Assembly (NCBI GenBank): GCA_009746045.1
Contig: RPFO01000082.1
Coordinates: 1,398,759-1,462,758 of the forward strand
Length of the DNA stretch: 64,000 nucleotides
Direction: 5' to 3'
Source: Mesostigma viride
Lineage: Eukaryota; Streptophyta; Mesostigmatophyceae; Mesostigmatales; Mesostigmataceae
Shown: positions 25,081-36,070 of the stretch, piece after piece
Numbering within the stretch: position 1 is the stretch's first letter
How the letters are laid out: each line of letters begins with the position of its first letter
Position numbers and translations under genes: made by a program
Notes under the pieces: model-generated
What the model saw: only the letters and a program-made list of their open reading frames with translations
Told to the model about the DNA's origin: nothing
Database searches by the model: none

Positions 25081-25865
25081 GGTATTAATTAATTTATTAA
25101 TTAGGAACATAACTTCGTTGGGCCGAGTATATGTAGCACATAGCCCAGCTCTAGAACGGGCATATGCCCTACTATAATACATTCTAAGAGCTCTACTTTC
25201 TGCAAGGGTGGGAATGTAAACGACACTTGCTCTAGGTGCACCAGGGCACCTGCATCCCCATGATCTATCAAGCTATGCCCATCTAAGGGGGAGCCTGTCA
25301 TGGGGGGGGAAGATCATCATGGCTATACAATGAGCTAGGGCATGGCTTCTCATCAGAGAGTGACTCTCTGTATAGGCAGGGCTGAGCTAATTCTTAATCC
25401 ATCATCCATGGGGGTCCCATTGTAGGCAGGGCGTGGCTAAATTCTGAACGCATCATCCATGGCCATTATGGGCGCACATGCGCTGGGGCCGCGTGGTATG
25501 CTAAGCCTTACTAATTAATCTACATTACTGCTATATTCCCTAGACTGGGGTGGCAGGGGGTGCCTGCCAGGGCTTGTGATCGACGTGAATGACGTCCCCC
25601 CGCCAGTATACCGGTTTCCCCCCTGCGCTTTGCCGGAGCTGGAGGTATAGGTCGGCCAATATAGCTCGCGTCGCCGTTATTGCTGGGCCAGGGTCAGGTC
25701 GTCGTCCAGCCTGAAGTGAGTCCTCGAGAGCTTCTTGCGGTTTTTAAGAAACAACAGCTTGTCCGCCATGTACTTGAAGGTGAGGAGCAGGGGGGCCGGG
25801 CCAGCCTTACCCCGCGCGCGGGGAAGGCGGGCAGCCGACATCCGCAGCTCACCATTGATGTGCAT
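25081..25865 (-). mobile_element. ORF1-only element, 5'-truncated copy b
   Basis: The 3' untranslated region (25090-25540) and the C-terminal ORF1 part (25542-25865) match copy a, including DDDLTLAQQ and the PRARGKAGPAP block. The copy stops abruptly at 25865, next to the tail of copy c. This is a usual 5' truncation from incomplete reverse transcription. Confidence 0.75.
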
Positions 25866-25906
25866 TAATTAATAAATTAATTAGGAACATAACTCCGGTG
25901 GGAGTA

Positions 25907-27060
25907 TCAAAGAGACAACCAGCGCAGGCCAGAAATCGGGAGAATCCGGACCATGGTAGCTCGAGCCTGCCGTTATCTTTTCCGCGTTTTCGAGTCGTTC
26001 AGGATGATGAAGATGAATGGTGATGGAAATGTGTATCCTTGTGCATTGAAATTATGGCTGGCTTACGTGTGGAGCGACTAGATGACCTAGACGGTGGGGC
26101 CGGAAACAGCATGCTTGATCAGGGCGTGTGTTTCTAGCCTAACTGGCCGGGAGTGTCTAGTGGTGAGCACCATTGCTGCGATCGCTCTCCCACCATTTAC
26201 GAGGAAATACCCGCAAATGGAAAACCACTGAAAAGGTCTAGCTAGTCAGTCATCACGTTAGCCATGCCATGATTCCAAACGTCCAAGAACTGCACACGGT
26301 GCAAAGGCAAAAAGCCGGAGGACAGCACTTTCAAATGTGCGGCGGGAACCAAAAGCCCGCGGATGCCAGAAAACATCGTGTTGCGGCAGCGACGCGACGA
26401 TGTGGACAACGAATCCAGTGCCAAGCTCGGAACGGCCGCAAAGGAGATCTGGCATCACAGGGTTCAGATGTGCGGAGATACTATGCGATCCAGCCGGTCC
26501 ACGACCTGTTTGTAGAGCTTGTGCCAAGGGGCAGCACCGAACAGATGTGGGTGACGTTGCAAAAAACATCGGACTTGACGGAGCATAATGGCTCGGTCAT
26601 AGTCTTTGACCAGTAAACGCTGCAAGAGTTCAACAAGAGTCGTGATGAAATCAACACGATAAGAACAAAGACGGGAAAAACGATGTAACTGAGAAAGAAC
26701 AACACCATATTTTGCTGTGTGGGAAAGGAGACTGTGAATATCGGGGTAACGAATAAAAGGAATTTGCTGGTATTTAGGATCCTTGCGCTTATCATAGACA
26801 GCCGTACGCCAGCCCTTCTTGTTATGGGTAATGTTAAGATCGAGGTAATTGCAATGAGTATCCTCCGACGTGAGCTTTAATGTGAGGGACGCTTGCGGGT
26901 AGATGCCAGGCAGACCAGCGGTGATATACAAATGGGTTGCGAAATCAGGGTTGTCGAAAGCGATGACATCATCAATGTATCGACATGTATGGATAAAACG
27001 CCTGATGAGAACATCATCGTTTGAGGCAATGAGATTCTCCATGAATGCAAGCTCATAAGC
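25907..27060 (-). mobile_element. 5'-truncated Penelope-like / YIDD-type RT retroelement
   Basis: Minus-strand element with a partial reverse transcriptase (26464-27060) and a 3' region ending in GTTGTCTCTTTGATA at 25907. It interrupts the 3' untranslated region of copy c inside GGGAGTATATGTAGC, leaving GTAT at both sides. The last 350 bp recur, always with the same 3' end and different 5' ends, at 39465-39850, 48642-48893, 57092-57265, 58142-58200, 60622-60705 and 63496-63850. That is the hallmark of target-primed retrotransposition. Confidence 0.75.
26464..27060 (-). pseudogene. C-terminal half of a YIDD-type reverse transcriptase
   Basis: About 198 residues open on the minus strand. The catalytic motif is CRYIDDVIAF, followed by FATHLYITAGLPGIYPQASL, YLDLNIT, YDKRKDPKYQQIPFIRYPDI and YGVVLSQLHRFSRLC. 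This order (RYIDD, YP..L.L, YLDL, YDKR.D, YGV..SQL.R) marks a widespread RT lineage that I associate with Penelope-like elements. The upstream fingers and palm motifs are missing because the copy is 5' truncated at about 27060. Whether a GIY-YIG endonuclease followed the RT cannot be told; the region after the stop at 26464 is degraded. Confidence 0.72.
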
Positions 27061-28252
27061 GTATATATGTAGCACATAGCCCAGAGAAGGGGCATATGGC
27101 CTATCATACATTCTAAGCTACTTCCTCAGTGCAATGAGGGTGGGAATGTAAAGGACCCTTGCTCTAGGTGCACCAGGGCACTTGCATCCCCATGATCTTC
27201 AAGCTATGCCCAGCGAAGGGGGAGCCTGTCATGGGGGGGAAGATCAGCATAGCTATACAAAAAGCTAGGGCATGGCGTCTCAGCAGGGAGTTACTGGGCA
27301 CAACATAACTAAATAAAGCTAGGCATCATCTGGAGTTTCCTTGACCGGTGGGGCTCGCGCCCCCCCCCTGCCGCTACACCCCGAGACGGCCGCCCGCCTC
27401 GGGGTCGCCGGACCCCCGCCGCCGCCAGCGCCCCCCTCCTCGGCCGCGGACTACCAAGTCCCCGCCTTGCAGGAGGGCTGCCTTGCCACTGACGACGTCG
27501 TCCCCCCCTTCACTTTGAAGGAATTGGACGGCGCCCTTGCTCGCCTGCGGTACGACGCGGCGGTCGGTGCCGACCACCTTTCTGCTGAGCTGCTGAAGAC
27601 CCCTGATCTGGCGGTTAGGGATCTTCTGCTGGCGTTCTGCAACCGTGTCCTGCTCTCTGACGAGCCTCCGCCTGCTGAGTGGCAGACGGCCATCCGCGTC
27701 ATGCTGTACAAGAAGGGCTCTGCTGCTGACCCCGGCAACTACCGGGGTGTCTGCCTCCAGAGCGCCGCGCTGAAGGTCTTCATGCGCATGATGCTGCACA
27801 GGCTCCGCGCCGCGCTGGACCCACACCTGGGTGAGTCTCAGATGGGTTTCCGTCGTGGTCGTAACACTATCATGGCTGTGTTTGTCGCGCGCCGGTTGAT
27901 GGAGGAGGTGCGTCGACTTCCCCCTGACAGTTTGCCGCTGGTCTTCATTTTTGTTGACTATATCAAGGCCTTTGACACGGTTCTCTGGGAGGCTCTTTGG
28001 GCCATCCTAGCTCTGGATCGGGTACCACCTGCGTTTATTGCTGCCATTCGCCGACTGTATGAGGGCTCACAGGCAGTAGTGCGGACTGCGGAGGGCACCA
28101 CTCCACCATTCCCCCTTCACCACGGGGTGTGGCAAGGTTGTCGGTGTCCTGTCCCCATACCTGTTCATTATTGTCGTGGATCACGTCATGCGCCGGGCAC
28201 GTGCGCGCTTTACTGCTCTTAAGGGGTTCGAGCCAGGCTTGGACATCCTTAA

Positions 28253-30080
28253 CCCTTAAATGGTACTCAGTCCGATTTGAAGGACTGAGTTTTTCTCAGT
28301 CCTAAAAATCGGACCGAGTTTGTGGCAGAACTAGCTATAATTCCAGCAAACTTTTGAATATTCTGTTTGGACCAGATTCGAGATCTAGATTTGTACTTTC
28401 ACGTACACCCCTGGTTTACTACTTTTGGACACCTGGACAGGGACCTACAGTCAAGGAAAGTGGGGGGGGTACCATGGCCAAACGAGGACGACGTGAATAA
28501 AAATTATTCACGTCCGCGGCTATGGTGGCACAAACCACTGACTGGGGCGAGAGCATGGCTTGACGTATTCGACTGAAACTTTGTAGGCATCATCCCTAGG
28601 TCTTTTAAATGCTATATGCGTAGCCGTGCAACATTTACAAATGCCTAGATATGTCTCGAGGTTATGTGGCGGCGCAGCAAATCGCGTGAGCGGCCAGGCG
28701 ATGACAGTGCAAGCTGTACCTGTTGCTCGGCAGAAAATGTTCGGATTTTTGCGCATGGGTGAGTTAGTTACGTCGTTCTTAGCACAGTTGACCATCAATG
28801 GCGGCCAGGACATGCTTGCGGCTACGTTCGTCGGGTGGGCGTGCTAGCTCCTGCAAACAAGGTAATCTGCGGTTTCGACCAGGTACGTTTTAGCCTTTTA
28901 TCATGTCTCAGTGACCGCGCATGTGTCATATATTGTTTCGATACCAGTCTCGGGGCTATAATTGAAGCTTTATGACTGTCTTTTTGTTGTTTTATTGCTT
29001 CTGTGCATAGGCTTGTGATGGTTGGGTAGTAATGTTACCTCGGCCAGATTTTGGACGAGTTTTGACTTCTTTTAGCGTATGCTACAACATGAATGTCGGT
29101 ATAACGACAGATATCGTTTGTAATAATGTTCAGTGTGATGATACGATGCTTTCCGTTGCTTAAACAACTCAGGGCGAGTGTTTTTCTGCCCAGTTCTAGG
29201 CATGCATGCTGGCCAAGCCCGTCTTCTTTTTGTGTGTTTGCTGTGTGTTAGAGACATAGAGATGCCTGGGATCTGCTTGCATTGAAGCATCAGCAAGTTG
29301 CTAATTTTGTTTCTTTCCTTTTTCCTTGTATTTTGAAGTTGTTTGTAGCGTGTAGGGTACGTTGGTAGTAAGCTCCTTGCATGTGCCTTCTACGCGTGCT
29401 TTCTGCCCAATGGCGCTAGATTTACAGTATTATAAAGCATGAGCTGCTGTTTTATATGCTGGACATGTGTTGGAGGATGCATGTGTGGCCAGCTATGATG
29501 TTTTATGCCACATTGGGATAGGAAACCACAACGGTAGTGCTAGCCAACCACCCCGAAAAAATGAGCTGCTGTTTTATATGCTGGACATGTGTTGGAGGAT
29601 GCATGTGTGGCCAGCTATGATGTTTTATGCCACATTGGGATAGGAAACCACAACGGTAGTGCTAGCCAACCACCCCGAAAAAACTTAGTCCTATTTTTAG
29701 GACTGAGCTATTTTGGGATTTTTGCTAGCTAGCTTGTGCAGTTCTGTAGCATGTCATGTTGTGAATGCATTGATGGCATGCCTGTGATATAAACTAACTG
29801 CCTTTGAAATTCCAGGGCCTATATATTTGTATAAGTGGTCCATATTGCATGATGTATGTCTCAAACCCCATTTTTCCGTACCCCCCTGGGGTTGGTGCTA
29901 TTTATAGCACCCTAAAGTCAAAGATATGGGACCAGTGGCATGTCCCCAAAGAAATTCAACATAAATGCATGCTTGGTACCAAGGGGTAGCCAGAAATTGT
30001 TTTTAGGCCATGGAGAAACATATGTGCAAAGATGTGCAACTCAGTCCGATTTTTAGGACTGAGTTGCTACCATTTAGGGG
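28253..30080. mobile_element. Element A: non-autonomous piggyBac-like element, 1828 bp
   Basis: Bounded by TTAA at 28249-28252 and 30081-30084. Its ends are inverted repeats, CCCTTAAATGGTA on the left and CCCCTAAATGGTA (read inward) on the right. TTAA targets and CCC-initial ends are features of piggyBac. Subterminal hairpins built on CTCAGTCC...GGACTGAG occur at both ends. No transposase or other convincing gene is present. Confidence 0.8.
29439..29682. repeat. 122-bp perfect tandem duplication inside element A
   Basis: Two identical copies of a 122-bp unit starting ATGAGCTGCTGTTTTATATG and ending in CCCCGAAAAA are directly adjacent (about 29439-29560 and 29561-29682). Identity is complete as far as I can read, so the duplication is recent. 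Confidence 0.9.
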
Positions 30081-30084
30081 TTAA

Positions 30085-31994
30085 GGGGACTCGCACGTCC
30101 AAAAGCCTGAAAAACAGACTTTAGTGAGTATCAGTTCCAATGCACATGGGAACCATCTAGTGATGATTGGGTACCATAAATATGATGTTTGGACATTCAT
30201 ACCACCACTTGTTGGGGGTACTACCCCCAACCACGCACCGGTGGCGAGCTAAAAATAGAAAAAGACGCTATTTATGAGATATTTTGCCCAAGACAAACCA
30301 CTTGTCTAAATGACCTGCCCATACATACCTGCAAAGTTCCCCCACTTTTTTAAAAGCTGGGCTATTTACATGGCCAAAATGGTCACATTTGTTTGAGTTA
30401 TTAATTTTCCCGCAAAATGGGTACTTTTTTGAGCCAAAAAAAATAAATCAAATCATTAACACATCAGATTGGGTCATCCATACATGCGATATTCCACTGA
30501 GTGGGGGGAAACACAACCACAACAAAGTTTGAGCTCATTCTGACAAGCGTAGCTCAAGTTATTGATTTTCCTGTGATGCCACCTGGGTAGACGCTAAAAG
30601 AGAATTGAGCTAGTGCTGAGCCAAAATGACATCTGTTTTGCTACCCTAGACACCCAAAAACATGCCCACTTTGATCACGGAGTGTGAGGAGGATGTCCGG
30701 AGCGTCATACGCCCCACCCCTCCATCGGCACAGCCAGCCTTGTGAGTCTACCCTTAACAACAAGGCTGGTAGGACGACACGCCTGAGCAGCATATGTCAT
30801 GCCTATCTCAGGCTAATAATGTGTGATTTTGTGCCAACAACCAAGTTGTTCCACCCAACAACACATTAAAAACCCTCTTCCAAAATGCCCAACAAGCCGG
30901 ACATGTGGAGGACCACACACGCAGTATATAAAGAGAAAATAAGCTGACTTTTTATCCAGCCAACCTCTGGCTAGCTGCTCTGGTTAGCATGACAAAGGCT
31001 ATCATTTACTCAGTGGGAAAGGTGAAGAGACCATTGGAACAACCTACCTGACGCATGTGCCACCAAAGCATTGTGTCCCGCAAAATGCACACTGCCTCCT
31101 TTCTAACAAGCACGAGCCACTTTCTTTAGGAGACAGGTGCCAGCTCGTCAGTGTCTGGGGAAAATGATGCCGCTGCTTAGGAAGACCGCGTGAATTTCCT
31201 CGAACACAACTGTCTATAAAGCAAAAGAAATTTCAGAGAAGCATGGAAATAAAAGCATTACACCTTCCCGACAGGTTGTGGGCCACGCGCTGCAGCAAGC
31301 CAGCCACGTCACAGACGAACTTGCTAAAAAACATCCAGGAATCCAGCGATGCAGCGCCAGGACCCGCAACTTCATGGCTGCATCTGGCCGGAAAGAAGGC
31401 AAAAAGCTTACGCTCAACGAGCTAAGAAAGCAGGAAAGCGCTATCTTAGGACGTTTAATACAAGAACGTACCATAACGGGCATTTATTCGTGCCCAGGCG
31501 CACAAGAAAGGCCACCCTTTCATGGAGAGGTCGGGCGCGCATCGCGCAGGCCTAATGTTATCTTACCGCAAAATGACGGGAAAGGTAAAGATAGCAGCGG
31601 GAATTTTTACGGCTTTAGAAACATCATTAAACTAGCTTCCATTAGGACCATCAAAACTGGCAACAATCGACAATCACACCTGCAGGCATCCATTATACTT
31701 TATTCATCCCGACAGAAATTCAGGCCGGACCCCCCCTGCCGATGGTAAAGAAAAAGAGCCCGCGACATTATAGATCGCAACTATCCCACCATAAATTAGA
31801 ATCAGTAACTAATTTTCTCCAACCATCGAGCATTTTTTATGCTTTCCGCGAGCCAGATTTGTCACGTTCCGTCTAAAAGCAGTCGCCATGGCCACTTCCA
31901 CAAGGGGTGCGCGCACCGTGCACCCACTTTTCACGGTACGGAGGGTACCGCGGAATTTTTTTGGCGCGGAAAATATTCGCCGCGCCGAGTCCCC
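30085..31994. mobile_element. Element B: second TTAA-bounded element, 1910 bp
   Basis: Starts right after the TTAA that ends element A (30081-30084) and ends before another TTAA (31995-31998). The ends are inverted repeats: GGGGACTCG on the left and CGAGTCCCC on the right. Near the right end an imperfect palindrome, GGCGCGG...CCGCGCC, is seen. No coding sequence is recognised. Ends beginning with GGGG are unusual for piggyBac, so the superfamily is open. Confidence 0.65.
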
Positions 31995-33630
31995 TTAACG
32001 TGAAAGAGCACGGCGGGGTTAGACCTGGGTACCGCCTTGCCGACCTGATTTATGCGGATGACACCACCCTCATCGAGAGCCCCGAGCACATTCAGACCTG
32101 GCTGGACTGCCTGGGCCTGGAGGCGCGGGCGGTGGGGTTGGAGATTAGTGTCAAGACTGAGGCGATGGTGATAGGGGCCTCCAGTAAACCACCGCTGCCG
32201 CGCCTGCTCGACGGGACGGAGGTCCCGTTCCGCGACCGCTTCAAGCTGTTGGGGAGCTGGCTTCCTGACACCGCCGACGATGTGGACACCCGCATCGCCC
32301 TCGCCTGGGCCAAGCTCCGTTCGCTCACGTACACCTTACTGGCGCTCGAAGGGCCTGGACGGGCACCGCAAACGCATGCTCTTCAAGGTCCTCGTCCTCA
32401 CGGTGCTCACGGCGTATGGCGCCGAGGCGTGGACCCTCCCACCCAAACTGGCAGCTCGGCTCGACGGCACAGTTTACAGGATGCTCCGGCAGGTCCATAA
32501 CGTAGGTTTTTCCGAGCGTCCGTCATCAGAGTCTTTGTATCATGGCATGCCTCGTGTTTCGGACGAGATTAGACAGCGTAGGATAGCATTTGTAGGACAC
32601 CTTGCCCGCACTAGCCAGGTCGATACCACCCTTGGTCTGGCCGGCCCCCAGCGGCTTGGACAGCCAGGGCGGCATATTCTGACCTGGCCTGGCCCCGCGG
32701 ACATTCCCAAAAGGGTAGGGAAACCTGTCACCAACTACGTTCAGATGTTGCTGGACGACCTAGTGGTCCCAGCCCAGTTTGAGCACCGCATCCACTCTCT
32801 CTCCCGTCTTTGGACTGTCATGCAGGACAAGACGCGGTGGAAGAAGATTGTCAAGGCGCACACGCCCGACCCTGTGGGCGAGCCACCTCCCCCCAAGCGG
32901 AGGAGGCGTTTTGATGAGTAGTGTAGTTAGGATTTTCTAGATAGCCTAGCGTTAGTATAGTTCGATCACGCGGCTTCCTCCACCCCATCCATCATGGAAT
33001 ATGTGCTACATGACCTTCCCACGGAGGCATGTTATAATTTAATTTAATTTAATTTTTAATCATCTGGAGGGTGGCTCATCATAGGCACACATGTACATGA
33101 TTAAGTAAAGCGCGTGGCTTAGCTAGGGTAGTGCCTCTAGGAGGCGTACATGTACATGGCCACGGTCTATCTATTCTACACTACTACTGCATGTGCACTG
33201 TATTCCCCTAAGCTGGGGCGTCTGGAGTCGCTGGGGCCACGGGGGTGGGGGTCGCCTGCCAGGGCTTGTGGCCGACGTAGATGGCCGCCCCCTTAATTAA
33301 TTCCAGTACACCGGCTGCCCCGCCTTGGTCTGCCGGAGCTGGAGGTAGGTCGGCCGATAGCTCCCGTCGCCGTTGTTGCTGCGCCAGGGTCAAGTCGTCA
33401 TCAAGGGTGAAGCGAGTCTTCTCGAGCCGCTTGCGGCGTCTGAGAAAAGAAATTGATGTGCATGGGGGCAAGAATTTCGCGCTTAAATGCCGTGAGAAGA
33501 CTCGTCGAAGTCACATCTGCCGGCTGGTCAAAGTGCTTGACGATGACATTGTGGCTACGCTGGGTGCATGCGGTCGGCCTCCTCGCGGACTCAGGTCGAG
33601 GGCTTGTTGCTTGAGCTGTGCGGCCATGCC

Positions 33631-33758
33631 AGTTAAGTAATGCGATACGCATTACTTTTGCATACTTGCATGTATGCATGCACTAGTGCACTTGCATGTA
33701 TACATGCATGTACTTGCATTGCTGTATGCAAAAGTAATGCGTATCGCATTACTCAACT
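33631..33758. mobile_element. 128-bp MITE with about 34-bp inverted repeats
   Basis: The two ends are inverted copies with one mismatch, including AGTAATGCGATACGCATTAC and TTTTGCATA. The outer part is itself nearly self-complementary, so each end can form a hairpin within the larger one. The central 60 bp is rich in TGCATG. Target-site duplication is not clear. It is inserted in the ORF1 of copy c. Confidence 0.78.
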
Positions 33759-34703
33759 AAAATTGGGCCGCGTGGGGAAATCCGGCGTTCCGCACACACC
33801 TGCCGCTCCGACGTTACCGAGGTGAGGAGGTGGTGGTGGTGGAGTGGTGCTTGAGCAGGTCCGCCCATGGAGCATCGCTGGCCGGGCCAGCAGATGCCGG
33901 CTGGGCAGTGATCATCTTTCACCGCCTGGGCGGTGATGCCTGCATGCGCCGGTGTTTTGCAAGCATTCGATGGCGATGGCGTGGTCGTACGGGAGGCGCT
34001 GGTTGATGTCGTGGAGCTGGGTTTTGATTGATGTCGGCGGTGGAGGTGGAGGCGGCAGTGGAGGTGGAGGCGAGGAGGTACGTGGAGGTGGAGGTGACGG
34101 TGGTGGAAATGTGAGGGAGCTCAGCAGCCAACGTGCCTCCCATTGCCGCCACATCTGCGGCAAGGGGGGTCACGTGCCGGCTGCTGGATGGCCTCCGTAA
34201 GGATGGAGCGGAGTGTAGATGCGGAGATGGATGGAGCCCAGATCTCGCCGTCAGACTTCAAGAGGAGCAGAGAATCAGGTGCTGAAGGTCAGGCCGGTTG
34301 TAGTGGAGGCCCGTCAGCAGCAGATCTCGGCTTTAAAGCCTGCGGCCATCTGGCTTGAGAAGACGATTGATGCCGTGAAGGTGGAGGCACAGCTCAAGGA
34401 GCGAGGCGTAATCCGGCCCGTTACTAGAAAATGCACTCCAGAGCAGTACGTGCACGGGGCAATGTTAAGTATACCAGTCGTAATCGTCGACATTGAAGGT
34501 TTTGAGCTTAAAACGCGGTTCGCGGACAGCGGATGGGCGACTGCGTTTGGTTTCGCCGTTTCGGGCGATGCCGATGGCGAGGCCGCGGGAGCAGCCGAGT
34601 GAACCACTACCGCAAGCTTGGCTACTAGGGTCACCGCTGCCTGGGAGGCCGGGAGGCGGAACTGCAAGGTGTATTTGCTTAGCTCATTTCAGCCTCCAAA
34701 CTG

Positions 34704-36070
34704 CAGTGACTGGCCATACGCGATACGCGTCGTACGCGGCCCCAGGTGTATAATGTATAATACGCGGTGTATAATGTATTATACGCTGATCGTACGCTAA
34801 CCGTTGAAAACCCCTTTTTTGGCATGATTTTGAGGGGTTTTCGACATTCTGAGCAACCAAGCATAGTCTGCTGACCAGTGTTTTTCCATACCTTTTGCCT
34901 ATACATGACATATATATCATGACCTTGGCATAATTGCCATCACTACGTACCTAAATACAAGCATAGTTTCTAACGGTCTAACTTGATAGTTTCTCTTCAA
35001 AATCGAGACAACATGCATGCAACTAAGTATCATACCAGTATCAAATATGCACAACTCACTGGAAAGGATGATAAATTTGTAGAACTCAAGATATGCATGC
35101 ACTATACATTGCCCCAAGGTGTCGATGACATTGAAGGGCGTCGATGGCATTGAAAGGCGCAAATGAATGCCTCGCACAGCTCCTCGTCCAGCTGCTCTTT
35201 GCTGAGCCCATAAGGTGCGGGCAAATTACCGTCGGTGCATTGGCCCTTTGATGATCCGCTTGGCCCAGCCGCCCCAGCAGCGCGCCCCGAGGTGTTGCTG
35301 GCATGAGCGGACACCCAGTTAAAGGCGTCGGTTTCTACAACGTCTGCAAGCCTGTCTTTAAGTGCCGCCCGCACATCAGCCTGCTTCTTGGCGTCACTAG
35401 TCGCCTTCCTCTTCCTGGTATTGCTTTCCTTCTCCGCCTGCTCGACCAGCAGCCTGTAACGGAGTACTCCATCATCCATGTAGTAGTTATTTGTCTGCTG
35501 CCCATTCTTGAGGATGCGCTCTTTGCTAATGTATGTCCAGACAGTTTCGGATGCGGCCTCTTCTTCATCGGGCCGCACATCATCATCGTGTTCCATTGAC
35601 TCATTCGTGTCAGCCATGCCTGGATGTCGATATGCTACGATATAGGTGCCAGACGACCACGACGTTGCTGGCACACCTTATCACCTTCTTGATCCAGATA
35701 AATAGGTGTACGTTTATTCCAAATAAACTGTTGCTTATCACCTTCTTGATGATGAATCTTCAGCCTTCCCGCCTTCACCTTCCCGCCTTCACAATTGTCA
35801 CAATGAACGCGCTTTTAGCTTTAGTGCACTATACACTAGCTAGCTCATCACGCAATTATTTGTTCCTACTACAGGTCGGCGCGCCGCAGTCTAGGCAAGC
35901 AAATGCACCCACCTCGTAAGCCAAAAATATGCCAATAATACGCGAAAATACGCAAAAATGCGCAAAAATACGCGTTGCGTATGAAAGTACCCCATTTTCG
36001 TACGCGCCGCTTGCGTATCGCGCATAATACGCTAAATACGGCGTATAATACGGCGTATGGCCAGTCACTG
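34704..36070. mobile_element. hAT-like element, 1367 bp, with 8-bp target-site duplication
   Basis: CCAAACTG flanks both sides (34696-34703 and 36071-36078), and the ends are inverted repeats beginning CAGTGACTGGCCATACGC. An 8-bp duplication and CAGTG-type ends are diagnostic of hAT. Subterminal regions are full of GCGTAT/ATACGC motifs. It sits just after the start codon of the copy c ORF1. It has one unknown ORF and no recognisable transposase. Confidence 0.87.
35102..35674 (-). CDS. Unknown ORF carried by the hAT element
   Basis: An open frame of 190 residues on the minus strand; a second Met about 20 residues in (MADTNESMEHDDD) is the likelier start. I recognise no family. The N-terminal part is acidic (EHDDDVRPDEEEAASE). 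The centre contains WTYISKERILKNGQQ and a charged, helix-prone stretch (EQAEKESNTRKRKATSDAKK) with a possible nuclear-localisation KRK. The C-terminal part is Ser/Gly/Ala-rich before LSKEQLDEELCEAFICAF. No DDE residues or hAT dimerisation domain are seen. It could be a decayed transposase N-terminus, a captured host exon, or a chance frame. Confidence 0.4.
   Translation of the reverse strand: MPATSWSSGTYIVAYRHPGMADTNESMEHDDDVRPDEEEAASETVWTYISKERILKNGQQTNNYYMDDGVLRYRLLVEQAEKESNTRKRKATSDAKKQADVRAALKDRLADVVETDAFNWVSAHASNTSGRAAGAAGPSGSSKGQCTDGNLPAPYGLSKEQLDEELCEAFICAFQCHRRPSMSSTPWGNV

Larger units (their letters stand above)
27341..32921 (+). pseudogene. LINE reverse transcriptase, broken
   Basis: RT domain in the order: thumb-proximal/finger region with AVGADHLSAELL, YKKGSAADPGNYRGVCL, SQMGFRRGRNT, catalytic motif A FVDYIKAFDTV (about 27950-27985), HHGVWQGC, then after the nested insertions motif C YADDTTLIES (about 32045-32075). 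A C-terminal region follows to a stop at 32921. Frameshifts are seen near 28140 and 32345, and the 3.7-kb double insertion lies at 28253-31998. The N-terminal endonuclease is missing because the element is 5' truncated. The reading frame on either side of the insertion joins correctly when one TTAA is kept. The copy is dead but the family is clearly LINE type. Confidence 0.85.
27336..33058 (+). mobile_element. 5'-truncated LINE with 11-bp target-site duplication, itself interrupted
   Basis: The insert starts within coding sequence at 27336 and ends in a tail of TTTAA repeats (33033-33058). ATCATCTGGAG flanks it on both sides (27325-27335 and 33059-33069), and the copy c 3' untranslated region continues across it. 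It encodes a LINE reverse transcriptase split by two TTAA-bounded elements (28253-31998). Orientation is opposite to its host element. Confidence 0.85.

Noticed and set aside
28253-31994. Reading elements A and B as a single 3.7-kb transposon
   Set aside because: A third TTAA at 30081 is exactly at the inner ends of two different inverted-repeat pairs, so two separate elements explain it better.
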